A DNA stretch of 64,000 nucleotides, from the NCBI RefSeq assembly GCF_037572415.1, contig NZ_JBBHLB010000007.1, positions 90,195 through 154,194 of the forward strand, written 5' to 3'. A program made the position numbers and the translations under genes. Positions 8,803-18,000 of the stretch are shown here, piece by piece; position 1 is the stretch's first letter, and each line of letters begins with the position of its first letter. Origin of the DNA: Flavonifractor porci (lineage in GTDB: Bacteria > Bacillota > Clostridia > Oscillospirales > Oscillospiraceae). Below the pieces are notes generated by a model, which was given only the letters and a program-made list of their open reading frames with translations, was not told where the DNA came from and ran no database searches.

Positions 8803-10278
8803 TCAGGGCACCGTCCGGGTTCCCGCGTCTTCCAGAACTGTGGTATAACATCCATTCATTTCCCGGGTCAGAACGGTTTTCATGCCCCAGTTGGTGACGC
8901 TGCACTGATCCCCTTCCCGGTTCAGGGCGAAATAGGCCATGCCGCCCCGGCGGCATGGCTCATCGGTCTGAGCCGAGATATAGTTACCCAATGAGTAGTA
9001 CACCAGCGTCCGCTGCCCGTCTGTTCCGGTGACCCACTCGCAGGGCTGGAGCACATGGGGATGGGTGCCCAGCACCACATCCACACCACAGTCGGCAAAA
9101 ACCTGCGCCCAATAATGCTGGGTCTCATCTGGCTCCGGCAAATATTCAGTACCCCAATGGACGAAGAGCAGTACAAAGTCCGCCGCCTCTGCAGCAGCCG
9201 CCAGATCCCGGCGCACCAGGTCCTCATCATCCAGAGTATGGAGCACATAGGGTGCCTGCTCCGGCAGAGCGTGGCCATTGGTCATCTGGGTATAGCTGAG
9301 CACGGCACAGGTGATGCCTTGCCGCTCCAGCAGTTGGTAGGGCTGATAGCCGCCGTCCTCCACCGGCTGGATACCGGGACAGAGTATCCCGGCCCGCCGA
9401 TAGAGATTTGCTGTCAGGTCAATGGCATCGGCCCCCTTGTCCAGGGCATGGTTGCTTGCACAGCTCACGATGTCAAATCCGGCACGGATCACCGCCTCCC
9501 CCACCTCTACCGGTGTGCCGAAGGTGGGATAATCGCTGTAGTCCTGGCGCTGGTCCACATAGATGGTCTCCTGATGGATGCAGGTTATATCATACCGGGC
9601 CAGCTCCTCTGCCACCCCGGCAAACAGGTGGTCAAAATTCCCGTCCAGCTTTCGCAGACCGTAGTCGTAGATGGGGCGGTGAATCAGGTTTTCTCCCAGG
9701 GCGGCCACGGTAAGCTCCGCCGTTTCCGGCCGCTCCGGCAGGGTGCTGAGTCCCCATGAGATCCAGTCCCAGGCACTCACCCGGCCGGACCGCTCCTCCA
9801 GCATCAGACGGCTTTCCGGCGTAAAGGACCAGCCTTCCACTTCCACCCCCAGGTCAGAGGCCATCCAGATGGGTTTGACCATCTTCCCGGTCCAGTCGTA
9901 GATAAAGATGTGCTGGGACCAGACACGCTCCTCTGCCTCCTCCTCCCAGAATGGGCGGCTTTGGCCATAGCGACCCTGCCGCCAGCACAGGAGCATCAGT
10001 TCCCGTCGTCCGTCGTGGTCGATATCACACCAGAGCACGTCCTGGACCGGCTCGTCGGGCTCCGACTGCCAGATCTTTTTATCTCCGCTCCACAGGACGG
10101 CGCGCCGGTCCTCCAGGGTAATACGCTCCGGCTCGTTCCAGGCAGGTTCTCCACTCAAATCAGCCGTATGCCAGACCACCCACTCCGGTGGGCCGTCCCC
10201 TCGGGCGGCCCACCAAAGACCGATCATTAGCAGACAGGCGCCAACTGCCAGTGCAGCCAGGAGTCCCCGTCTCACCAC
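8803..10278 (-). CDS. CapA-family metallophosphoesterase-like protein with N-terminal membrane anchor
   Basis: This is a 491-residue protein with a GTG start. One hydrophobic segment at residues 5-23 anchors or exports it. Residues of about 30-180 are a beta-rich domain containing DIDHDGRRELML, reminiscent of an FG-GAP/integrin-like Ca-binding loop. Residues of about 180-470 are a PGA_cap (CapA) domain with ALGENLIHRPIYDYG, SCASNHALDKG, FVHWGTEY and LGTHPHVLQP, which supply the metal-binding His and Asp residues. CapA proteins are required for poly-gamma-glutamate capsule synthesis in Bacillus, but no CapB/CapC genes are present here, so the role is unclear. The gene overlaps the DUF3160 gene by 7 bp (GTGGTGA), implying translational coupling. 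Confidence 0.88.
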   Translation of the reverse strand: MVRRGLLAALAVGACLLMIGLWWAARGDGPPEWVVWHTADLSGEPAWNEPERITLEDRRAVLWSGDKKIWQSEPDEPVQDVLWCDIDHDGRRELMLLCWRQGRYGQSRPFWEEEAEERVWSQHIFIYDWTGKMVKPIWMASDLGVEVEGWSFTPESRLMLEERSGRVSAWDWISWGLSTLPERPETAELTVAALGENLIHRPIYDYGLRKLDGNFDHLFAGVAEELARYDITCIHQETIYVDQRQDYSDYPTFGTPVEVGEAVIRAGFDIVSCASNHALDKGADAIDLTANLYRRAGILCPGIQPVEDGGYQPYQLLERQGITCAVLSYTQMTNGHALPEQAPYVLHTLDDEDLVRRDLAAAAEAADFVLLFVHWGTEYLPEPDETQHYWAQVFADCGVDVVLGTHPHVLQPCEWVTGTDGQRTLVYYSLGNYISAQTDEPCRRGGMAYFALNREGDQCSVTNWGMKTVLTREMNGCYTTVLEDAGTRTVP

Positions 10279-12500
10279 GAATTGCTCCGATAGCTTTCCG
10301 TCCAGGCAGGCTTGACCAGGCTATCCCTGCCCTCCCAGTTATAGTTGCCGTCCGGACCCACCCACTCGCCGATCATCTGCCGCCACTGAGTATCGGTCAA
10401 CCGCTGCTCCATGGGCCAGGTGAACTGATAGAAGTCGTACACCGCGCCGGAGGCCAGCCGCAGAGTGCCGTCCACCGGCACCACCACCACCATCTCCTGG
10501 GGCATGGCGTTTGCAATTTGCAGCACAGTGCCGTTGGGATCGGTGGCGATATCGGTCACCAGAGAGGCGGGTATCTCCTGAGTCTCCAGATAGTCGCTCT
10601 CTGCCTTATCCTTGACGGCTTCGATCCAGAAGTGCTCCAGATTGCCGCCGTAGGTGCGGATCAGCTCATATTCCTCGTCGGTCAGGGGCTCGTTGCGCAG
10701 TTCCTTCTCGGAAATGGTCTGGAGCTTCCCGGCCAGCTGGGCCAGGCGGGACAGGTTTTCCCTGTCTTCCCCATTGATCAGTCCGTACCGATCCAGCCCC
10801 TCAGCGGTCTGCTGGGCCAACAGATAGAACCGGCGGAACACCTCCGGCTCCGGCTCCACATAGCCCCGGTCGTCCACCTGGTCAATGGGCCCGTCCCCCA
10901 TCTCCGCCATGATCTGCTTGGCATAGAGCACGGTATCGTGCTTGAGTTCGGTAAAGCTGCCCGCAAAAGTCTCCAGGCTCTTTTGCCGCCAGGCCTGGCT
11001 GGTCATGAAGGATGGATAGCCCTCTCCCTTTTCCTCCAGCAGGGGCATCAGCGTATACAGCCAGCTGGAGTATAGACTTGCGTTCCATGCGGATACCGGC
11101 GCCTGGGCAATGGTGCTCCGCAGCCGCTCCATGTTCTCCATAAAGCCCGGATATTGGGCGGCGCCCTGCTGCTCCAGCAGCGCCAGGGCCGCATCCGAAC
11201 CCATGGCCGCCGGCACATCCAGCACGTCGGGCAGCATCCGCTTGTCCCCGTCGGCCGACTCCTTCACCTGGCTGTACACCAACTTCTGCATAATGGCGGC
11301 ATCAACGGTAACCCGCTGGCCCATAAAGCGGAACCCCTTATTCAGTTCCTGAATATCCTGGGTGCCATCCCACACAGGCACGGAGTTGATGGCCGGAGGC
11401 TCCATTGCCTCAATGGCAGCCACAAAAGCATCGAAGGCCTTGTCGCTGCCGGGAAGATCGACCACTGCCGGCAGTCCGCCGTAGGCTGTCCTGATTGCCG
11501 GCTCATAGTCATAATAAGTCAAATCATCGCTGGCCCCAGCAAAAAAGGATGTAACAGTATAGATCATCTCCCAGGCCGAAAGGTTATCACCGGCCATGGA
11601 CAGATTCATGAGCAGTGCGCTGCGGTTCATATCCTCGTTCTTCTGGCCGAAGTTCACCTGTCCATACCACATCATGGCGCGGAAATACTGCTCCAGCACC
11701 TGGTCGCCCTCGTAGTATCCCCGGGGGATGAACTGGGTATAGTCCATAAAAGCCCCACTAATTCCGCAGGTATCAATACCGGCAGCGGCGTTGATCCTGT
11801 CCACCTCCATCTCCGCAAGGTCGGCGGCGTAGTCGGGGATCTGGACCGACGGGTCCTGCAGCACAGCCGCCACCGCAAAAAATGCCACATTGCGGCGGGC
11901 AGCCTCTTCCCACTCGCTGCCCTTGAGCGCATCGTACTGGGCCATGCTGCTCTCCAGCATTCCCTTACTCAGATCGAGCAGCCCGTCAGCCAGGTAATTC
12001 TTTTCTGTCCGGCTGAGCAGCAGGCTGAAATACAGGTGGTAGGTGTGCATCATGGAGTCTACGGTGACAAAGTTTGGGACAAGATTATACCGATTGCTCT
12101 CATACAGCTCAAAAAACTCGTGGCCGTAGCTATTGGTTACTACAAACAGATTCTCCTCCAGCTGATTCACCGCATCATCAGACAGGTAAAACTGATCTGT
12201 ATTGACCACATTGCTCAATCCCGGTGACACTCTGTAGGCCGGCACCGATGGGGTGATCTCCGCTTTCTCCGCTCCGCTGAAATTCAGTAGCTGGATCCGC
12301 GGAAGGGCCTGGACGGTACTAACCTCCTGGGTATGCTCTTCAGAGATGGGAAATTTCTCTTCTGCCGAGTCAGACAATTTCTTACTGCATCCAGCCAGAA
12401 AACCCGCGGAGGTCAGCAGCAACGCCCCGGCGGTCAGCGCCGCTGAAATCTGAGTCGATTTCCTCCGCCGACACCGGAGGTCTTTTCGGTTCCAATACAT
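10272..12500 (-). CDS. DUF3160 lipoprotein
   Basis: This is a 742-residue lipoprotein. It has a basic N-terminus, a hydrophobic stretch and a lipobox FLAGC at about residues 34-38. The body has the DUF3160 signature (SDDAVNQLEENLFVVTN, FVTVDSMMHTYHLYF) and spans almost the whole protein, as usual for the family. The start at 12500 is preceded by GAGGAGGAGTCC. DUF3160 proteins are secreted proteins of unknown activity found in Clostridia and other phyla. The gene is co-transcribed and translationally coupled with the CapA-like gene, so the two extracytoplasmic proteins probably act together. Confidence 0.88.
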   Translation of the reverse strand: MYWNRKDLRCRRRKSTQISAALTAGALLLTSAGFLAGCSKKLSDSAEEKFPISEEHTQEVSTVQALPRIQLLNFSGAEKAEITPSVPAYRVSPGLSNVVNTDQFYLSDDAVNQLEENLFVVTNSYGHEFFELYESNRYNLVPNFVTVDSMMHTYHLYFSLLLSRTEKNYLADGLLDLSKGMLESSMAQYDALKGSEWEEAARRNVAFFAVAAVLQDPSVQIPDYAADLAEMEVDRINAAAGIDTCGISGAFMDYTQFIPRGYYEGDQVLEQYFRAMMWYGQVNFGQKNEDMNRSALLMNLSMAGDNLSAWEMIYTVTSFFAGASDDLTYYDYEPAIRTAYGGLPAVVDLPGSDKAFDAFVAAIEAMEPPAINSVPVWDGTQDIQELNKGFRFMGQRVTVDAAIMQKLVYSQVKESADGDKRMLPDVLDVPAAMGSDAALALLEQQGAAQYPGFMENMERLRSTIAQAPVSAWNASLYSSWLYTLMPLLEEKGEGYPSFMTSQAWRQKSLETFAGSFTELKHDTVLYAKQIMAEMGDGPIDQVDDRGYVEPEPEVFRRFYLLAQQTAEGLDRYGLINGEDRENLSRLAQLAGKLQTISEKELRNEPLTDEEYELIRTYGGNLEHFWIEAVKDKAESDYLETQEIPASLVTDIATDPNGTVLQIANAMPQEMVVVVPVDGTLRLASGAVYDFYQFTWPMEQRLTDTQWRQMIGEWVGPDGNYNWEGRDSLVKPAWTESYRSNSW

Positions 12501-12714
12501 GCGGACTCCTCCTCATCGATCAACTATGGAAGAAATGGAATTGTTTTCCTTCCTTCCGCAAGGTCAGTATACCACACACACTTCCCCTAGGAAAGGACAA
12601 AATTTTTCGGTTGCAATGATCTGATCCGCTCTTTTTTCCTTTCCTGCGGGCTGCTGGGCATAACTGTTCAAGGGCACGGAAAACTAAAATCACTGTTTTG
12701 CAAAGGAGGCTCTT

Positions 12715-13560
12715 ATGAAAAAGCGAATGATCACCGCCGAATTGCTCGGCTGCTTTGAGCAACACCTGCGGGAAGAGGAACGCAGCGGCGCCACCCTGGA
12801 AAAATATCTCCGGGAGGTAAGGCAGTTTGCCGCTTGGCTCTCCGGCGCCCAGGTATCAAAGGCCGCCGTGGCACAATGGAAAGAGTATTTGCTCTCCTGC
12901 CGCTATCATCCCTCTACCATTAATGGCAAGCTGACAGCACTGGACCGTTTCCTGTCCTGCTGCGGATGGCAGGACTGCAGAGTCAGACACCTCAAGCTGC
13001 AGCGGCAGCTTTTTCGGGAGGACCGCCGTGAACTGACCAAGTACGAGTACAGCCGACTCGTCTCCACTGCCGAGCGCCAGAAAAAAGATCGGCTGGCTTT
13101 GCTCATCGAAACCATCTGTGCCACAGGCATCCGGGTGTCGGAAGTAAAATATATCACTTTGGAAGCTGTCCAACAGAACAAGGCCGAGGTCTTTCTGAAG
13201 GGAAAGATCCGCACGATTCTCATTCCCGGCAAATTGTGCAGGAAGCTGCAAAAATATGCCCGAAAAAATAAAATCACTTCCGGTGAGCTTTTTCTCACCA
13301 GAAGTGGTCATTCGTTATCCCGGAAACAGATATGGGCAGAAATGAAAGCGCTGTGTAAAGATGCTGGCGTGGAGTCTTCCAAGGTATTTCCGCACAATCT
13401 TCGGCACCTGTTTGCCCGGACATTTTATAACGCCTGTCGGGATGTAGCCAAGCTGGCCGACGTATTGGGACACTCCGCCATTGAAACCACCCGCATTTAT
13501 TTAGTTTCCACCGGCGCGGAGCATACTCGAATGCTGGAACGACTAAAACTGATTCGATAG
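12715..13560 (+). CDS. Tyrosine site-specific recombinase (XerC/D-like invertase candidate)
   Basis: This is a 281-residue protein with AAAGGAGG before the ATG. Residues 1-95 are a SAM-like core-binding domain. Residues of about 110-281 are the catalytic domain. The catalytic set is visible: Arg in ATGIRVSE, Lys in FLKGKIR, His-x-x-Arg in PHNLRHLFAR, the second His in LGHSAIET and the nucleophile Tyr in TTRIYL. The short length without an arm-binding domain matches Xer and shufflon/invertase-type recombinases rather than phage integrases. Its stop codon overlaps the left 22-bp inverted repeat at 13560, and the mate repeat lies at 13821. This makes it the obvious candidate to invert the segment between them. 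Confidence 0.93.
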   Translation: MKKRMITAELLGCFEQHLREEERSGATLEKYLREVRQFAAWLSGAQVSKAAVAQWKEYLLSCRYHPSTINGKLTALDRFLSCCGWQDCRVRHLKLQRQLFREDRRELTKYEYSRLVSTAERQKKDRLALLIETICATGIRVSEVKYITLEAVQQNKAEVFLKGKIRTILIPGKLCRKLQKYARKNKITSGELFLTRSGHSLSRKQIWAEMKALCKDAGVESSKVFPHNLRHLFARTFYNACRDVAKLADVLGHSAIETTRIYLVSTGAEHTRMLERLKLIR

Positions 13561-13581
13561 GACAGAATCTGTATTCTGTCT
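13560..13581 (+). repeat. Left inverted repeat (IRL) of invertible segment
   Basis: This 22-bp site is the exact reverse complement of 13821-13842. It is itself nearly symmetrical: two 8-bp arms GACAGAAT and ATTCTGTC flank an asymmetric central CTGT. That layout is typical of tyrosine-recombinase crossover sites. It begins on the last base of the recombinase stop codon. Confidence 0.88.
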
Positions 13582-13637
13582 CACCGGCAAAGCGGATGAG
13601 ACAAAATACCCATTGGTTTAGCTACACCGTCTCTTAT

Positions 13638-13666
13638 ATTGTAGCAGTTTGACTTACATAAATCAA
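13638..13666 (-). promoter_or_regulatory. Leftward promoter inside the invertible segment
   Basis: On the minus strand, TTGATT (13661-13666), a 17-bp spacer and TACAAT (13638-13643), with TG at the extended -10 position (TGCTACAAT). It currently reads toward the 3' end of the recombinase gene. Confidence 0.65.
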
Positions 13667-13748
13667 CATAATTGTAATTTTCAAAGCTATACATCTTCCG
13701 GTAACACCAATTTACCGATAATCCAATGTGCCGTTGTAAGCCCATTGC

Positions 13749-13784
13749 CCATTTTGAGATAGGCTCAAAATGGATTTTTTCTTT
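13749..13784 (+). terminator. Rightward terminator inside the invertible segment
   Basis: A 10-bp perfect stem CCATTTTGAG (13749-13758) and CTCAAAATGG (13764-13773) has a 5-base loop, followed by ATTTTTTCTTT. It lies between any upstream promoter and the zinc-ribbon gene. Confidence 0.75.
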
Positions 13785-13820
13785 CAGAATGGCTGCAGCG
13801 ACCCAGTCCGCACTTCAAAT

Positions 13821-13842
13821 AGACAGAATACAGATTCTGTCC
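13821..13842 (-). repeat. Right inverted repeat (IRR) of invertible segment
   Basis: This is the exact reverse complement of 13560-13581 over 22 bp; identity stops immediately on both sides. The ribosome site (GAGGGGAGG) and start codon of the zinc-ribbon gene follow within 20 bp, so the coding sequence is not touched by inversion. Confidence 0.88.
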
Positions 13843-13859
13843 AGAGAGGGGAGGCTGAT

Positions 13860-15014
13860 ATGCAGGAATCACTTTATGCGTATTGTGTTCGCACAGGGGA
13901 ATACGCCCTGCTCAAAGAGTGGGACTATGCCCTCAATAAAACAGTTACGCCTGAACAAATCAGCTATGGAAGCAAACGGAAGGTTTGGTGGCGCTGCGAA
14001 CACGGGCATATCTGGTCTGCGGCTCCAACCGCCCGCACCAGCGGCGGGTCTGGCTGTCCATACTGTGCCGGCACCCGCCCTATTCCCGGACAAACAGACC
14101 TGGCTTCCCGGTATCCCGCCTTGGCCAGTCAGTGGCACCCAGTAAAAAATCAGCCTCTGCTGCCAACGGAGGTACTTCCCGGCAGCCATCGGAAAGTATG
14201 GTGGCTCTGTCCCAAGGGACATGAGTGGCAGGCGCAGATCAAATCCAGAGTCGGCGGGTGCAACTGCCCTGTCTGTGCCAATCGGACACTGCTGTCGGGC
14301 GAAAACGACCTGGCCACTGTTTATCCTGAACTGGCGCAGCAATGGCATCCCACACAAAACGGGCCTCTGAGACCTACCCAGGTTCTTCCAGGCAGCCGCC
14401 GCAAGGTCTGGTGGCTGTGTTCCAGAGGGCACGTCTGGCAGGCTGAGATAGCTGCTCGTGTTTCCGGAAACGGCTGTCCCATATGCGCCGGAAAGCAAGT
14501 TCTCTCCGGCGAAAACGATTTGGCCAGTCTGTTCCCGGAGATTGCGGCCCAGTGGCATCCCACAAAGAACGGGACACGGACACCCGACCAGGTTTCTCCT
14601 TACTCAAACCGAAAGGTCTGGTGGCAATGCAAGCTGGGGCATTCCTATCAGGCTGTCGTTGGAGCGAGAACCATTCGGGGCAGCGGCTGCCCCTATTGTG
14701 CCGGGAAAAAGGTTCTGGCCGGCTTTAATGATCTGGCCACTGTGGAGCCTGAGCTGGCATCCCAGTGGCACCCGACCCTAAATGGCCGCCTGACCCCTGA
14801 GATGGTAACCGCCAGCTCCCACCGGATGGTATGGTGGGCGTGCTCCTTGGGCCATGTGTGGAAAGCCGTCGTTTATTCCCGTTCCGGTCCAAAGCGGTGC
14901 GGCTGTCCAGTGTGTGCGGGCAGCATACGCAAACAGCGGCGCCGCCAAGCAACACCGTCCCGATCTCAGGTGCGTGGAGACGCACAAATTTTATACAGGA
15001 GGGAAAGCAGATGA
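13860..15014 (+). CDS. Five-repeat zinc-ribbon (treble-clef, DUF4379-like) protein
   Basis: This is a 384-residue protein starting MQESLYAYCVRTGEYALLKEW, with GAGGGGAGG before the ATG. It contains five tandem units of about 67 residues. Each has RKVWW(x)C..GH.W followed about 15-20 residues later by GCP(x)CAG or a close variant (CPVCAN in unit 2), i.e. a Cys-x-x-x-His plus CxxC zinc knuckle, and units are joined by an NDLAT-x-x-PELA-x-QWHP linker. This is the PF14311-type treble-clef repeat, which sometimes occurs with nucleases, but no nuclease domain is present here. Its stop overlaps the SLH gene start (ATGA), so it is translationally coupled to it, and both would be read from the invertible promoter. 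It may bind nucleic acid; the role is unknown. Confidence 0.85.
   Translation: MQESLYAYCVRTGEYALLKEWDYALNKTVTPEQISYGSKRKVWWRCEHGHIWSAAPTARTSGGSGCPYCAGTRPIPGQTDLASRYPALASQWHPVKNQPLLPTEVLPGSHRKVWWLCPKGHEWQAQIKSRVGGCNCPVCANRTLLSGENDLATVYPELAQQWHPTQNGPLRPTQVLPGSRRKVWWLCSRGHVWQAEIAARVSGNGCPICAGKQVLSGENDLASLFPEIAAQWHPTKNGTRTPDQVSPYSNRKVWWQCKLGHSYQAVVGARTIRGSGCPYCAGKKVLAGFNDLATVEPELASQWHPTLNGRLTPEMVTASSHRMVWWACSLGHVWKAVVYSRSGPKRCGCPVCAGSIRKQRRRQATPSRSQVRGDAQILYRRESR
14970..14985 (+). promoter_or_regulatory. Small hairpin before first SLH gene
   Basis: GTGCGT-GGAG-ACGCAC forms a perfect 6-bp stem 25 bp before the SLH start. The identical hairpin recurs at 19145-19160 before the second SLH gene as part of the duplication. 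It could modulate translation, or simply be coding sequence of the zinc-ribbon gene. Confidence 0.35.
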
Positions 15015-18000
15015 AACGAACCACACAGCATATCTTAAGTCTGCTGCTTACCTGCGCCATGCTGTTGAGTCTTCTCCCGGCTGTAGCTTTCGCGGAAGAG
15101 CCGGAAACCGCACCCAACACGGCAGCAGATACCCTGGCAGAGCCCGCACCGGTCAACGAGCCGGAGCCCGAATCGGACAAGATCGTGTATGTATCATCGG
15201 CTGGCAGCGATGAGACCGGCGATGGAACACAGGATAACCCCTATGCTACTTTGTTCAAGGCGGTAGAGAAAGCAGAAGATGGAAGTACCATCCATGTCCT
15301 GACTGATCTGACTATTGCCGACACCAGGACCGCCCGAGTCACGGACAAGCATCTCACCATTACCTCAGCAGATCCGGAAAATCCGGTCACGCTGACGCGG
15401 GGCAAAAATGTAACCGCTGCCGACAATCATCAAAGTTGGTATAACGGCGCACTTATTGAGGTCACGACCAGCGACGCAGCCTCTGGCACAAGCGACAACG
15501 CTGCTTCCGTCACGCTCAAAAACATTGTCCTTACAGATGACGGCAAGCATGACGGCACCTACTTCGCCCAAACCAACAGCACGATCAACGGCGCACAGCC
15601 TGAGAACGGCAATCTAGCTTTTGTTCAGGACGCTGTCGTTACGGCCCACGGCCTCAGTGACCGCAGGGTGAACATTACCCTGGGCGAAGGCGCTGTGCTG
15701 CAGGATTTTGGCGGTATGTCGGCAGTGTATGCCACCGGCAATGTCCAGATCACCATGCAGAGCGGCTCGGTCATTAAGGACATTGGTGTTACCGACCGTG
15801 TGAGAAGCGATACCATCAAGAATTGCCCGCCCGAAGAGGTGGGACCTGCCGGTGCGGTCTGGCTTCAGGGAAGCTGCCTCGTCATGGAGGAGGGTTCGGA
15901 GATCCGCAATATTACGGGCCGCGCGGTGTATGCTGACGGCGGCAGCGCTGTTATCAACGGAACCATTTCCGATATCTCCAGTGACGCTGATATGTGGCAG
16001 GGTAAGGGCGGTGTTGCCGTCCATGTTCGCAACAATGCGGATGTCACCTTTGGCAGCACCGCTCTGTTTGACAATACCAACGTAAGCGCCAAAATCGACA
16101 GCGCAGTATATGTGAACCAGGGCAGCTTTGAAATGGCGGACGGCGCGAAAATCTGTAACCTTGCTGGTACCGCCATAATGGGATACGGCTCCACCACCCA
16201 GCCTGCGGATTCCATCAACATCATGATCGATGGTGAGATCTGTGGAATCATAAACGGTGGAAATGCCATTAATCTGAATGAGTCTGGCGGTCTGTACTGT
16301 AAGATCGGTCCTAATGCAGACATTCATCATAACACTGTCTGGGCGGCTACACTCTACGCTCAGGGCCCTGGTATTGTGATCGACCTTTATGGCACCATCC
16401 GAGATAACACCAGCACCCAGTATTCTGCCGGTATCTGGCTGGCAAACAACTTTACCGGCGCCAGGCTGACAATGTATGACGGTGCCAAAATCACGGGCAA
16501 TACCTCTGTTAATGACGGCGCCGCAGTCATTGTGTCCCGCGGAAGCTTTATCATGGATGGCGGCAGTATCTCGAATAACTGCTCGGTAGGAAATCCTTCT
16601 CTGGCTGGCGGCGTCTCTGTCCGCCGCAGCGGGTCCTTTACAATGAATGCCGGTGAGATCACCAGCAACATCACCACCGGTTATGGCGGCGGCGTACAAT
16701 ACAATGATGACTCCTGGGGCAATGAGTGCGTCATTCTGAATGGCGGCACCATTTCCGACAATATCATGAATGTCACCGCAACACTGAACGGGGAAACCGG
16801 AAAGTATGACTTCACCGATGGCGTCTCTAATGATATTTCTGTTTCTACTTCCCAATTTGGCCATATCAGCCGCTACATGACGATCTCTGGCACGATGGAC
16901 CTGGGAAATCCAACTGTCTATCTTGAAAAGTATAACGTCACCCTTACACCTCCCGGCTCTGGCGTGAAGTTTGGCAATGCGTCCGATGCGGGCATCACCT
17001 CGGTTACCTCTGCCGCTGTTCAAACAGGGTGGAGCGACACAGTTCTGGCCGCTCTGTGGGCTGTCGGCAGCGAGCCTGTCACTGCACTGGAGATCAGTAA
17101 GCCTGCCGGTGCGGCAGCCTTGCCCATCTATGCTGGCGTTGTAGCGGTGGGTGAGAATGGCGAACCCGTTGCCGGCGCTCCTGTCTGTTTCTATCCCGTT
17201 GCGGAGCAGAACGGCAAGCTGACCATCCGTTTCCCCAACTCCATCAACGGCTCCGCTCTTGCCCTGGTGCAGCCCACCGCAGACTACGGCTTCATGACGG
17301 CCAGCGCTCCCGCCACCCTGGTTGGCAAGACTGACGTGGATAAGACCTATCAGATCCCCTACTGCTTCACCTATACTGTCAGCGATAACCTGAAAAACCG
17401 TCTGAAGGCAGGTGAGGCATTGCGGGACATTTCCATCCAGATCCATCTAAATGAGGATCTGACTGTGGACCCCGGCAAGATTACATTTACCAGCGATATC
17501 TTTGCGCCTGGAACAATTACCTACGAAAACGGGCTTCTCACCATCCCCTGCACCATGAAGGATGGCTGGGAGAACGCCGCCAATTGGAATGCCATAGCTG
17601 AGTTCTCCGCCGCCCTGCCCGGTGCAAAGTTTTCTGAAGGTACCACCCTGGCTGTCTCCGGCGACTTCAATGCACAAATCGCCAAGGACCAGAGCAAGAT
17701 ATTTGTTCCTTCTGACCCCGCGGTCACCCTGCTGAAGAGCAAGGCTCTTATCACCGCTATTGCCGGTCCCAACGGCACCATTACCCCTGACAGCGCCGAG
17801 GTGGACTATGGCGGCAGCGCAACCTTTACCATCACCGCAAACGACGGCTACCACATCTCCGACATAAAGGTGGATGGCCAGAGCGTGGCGGTGACAACCT
17901 CCTACAAATTTGAAAGTGTGACCACTGATCACACCATTGAAGCTTCCTTCGCAGAAAACGGTACTACCACCCGCTACACCATCAGCGCCAGCGCCGGTGA

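Larger units (their letters stand above)
13582..13820. promoter_or_regulatory. Candidate invertible promoter segment (239 bp)
   Basis: This non-coding, AT-rich segment is bounded by perfect 22-bp inverted repeats next to a tyrosine recombinase gene. It contains a leftward promoter (13638-13666) and a rightward rho-independent terminator (13749-13784). In this orientation the promoter points away from the downstream zinc-ribbon/SLH genes and the terminator blocks rightward reading, so the state appears OFF. Inversion would put the -10 near 13759-13764 facing right, with the terminator behind it (ON). Confidence 0.75.

Noticed and set aside
8803..12500. Capsule (poly-gamma-glutamate) biosynthesis locus
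   Set aside because: Only the CapA-like gene is present; no CapB or CapC-like genes accompany it, so a capsule operon is not supported.
12520..12765. 81-codon - strand frame before the recombinase gene
   Set aside because: It overlaps the recombinase start, shows no ribosome site or family resemblance.
15614..17446. 610-codon frame on the - strand
   Set aside because: It is antisense to the first SLH protein and without domain or ribosome site.
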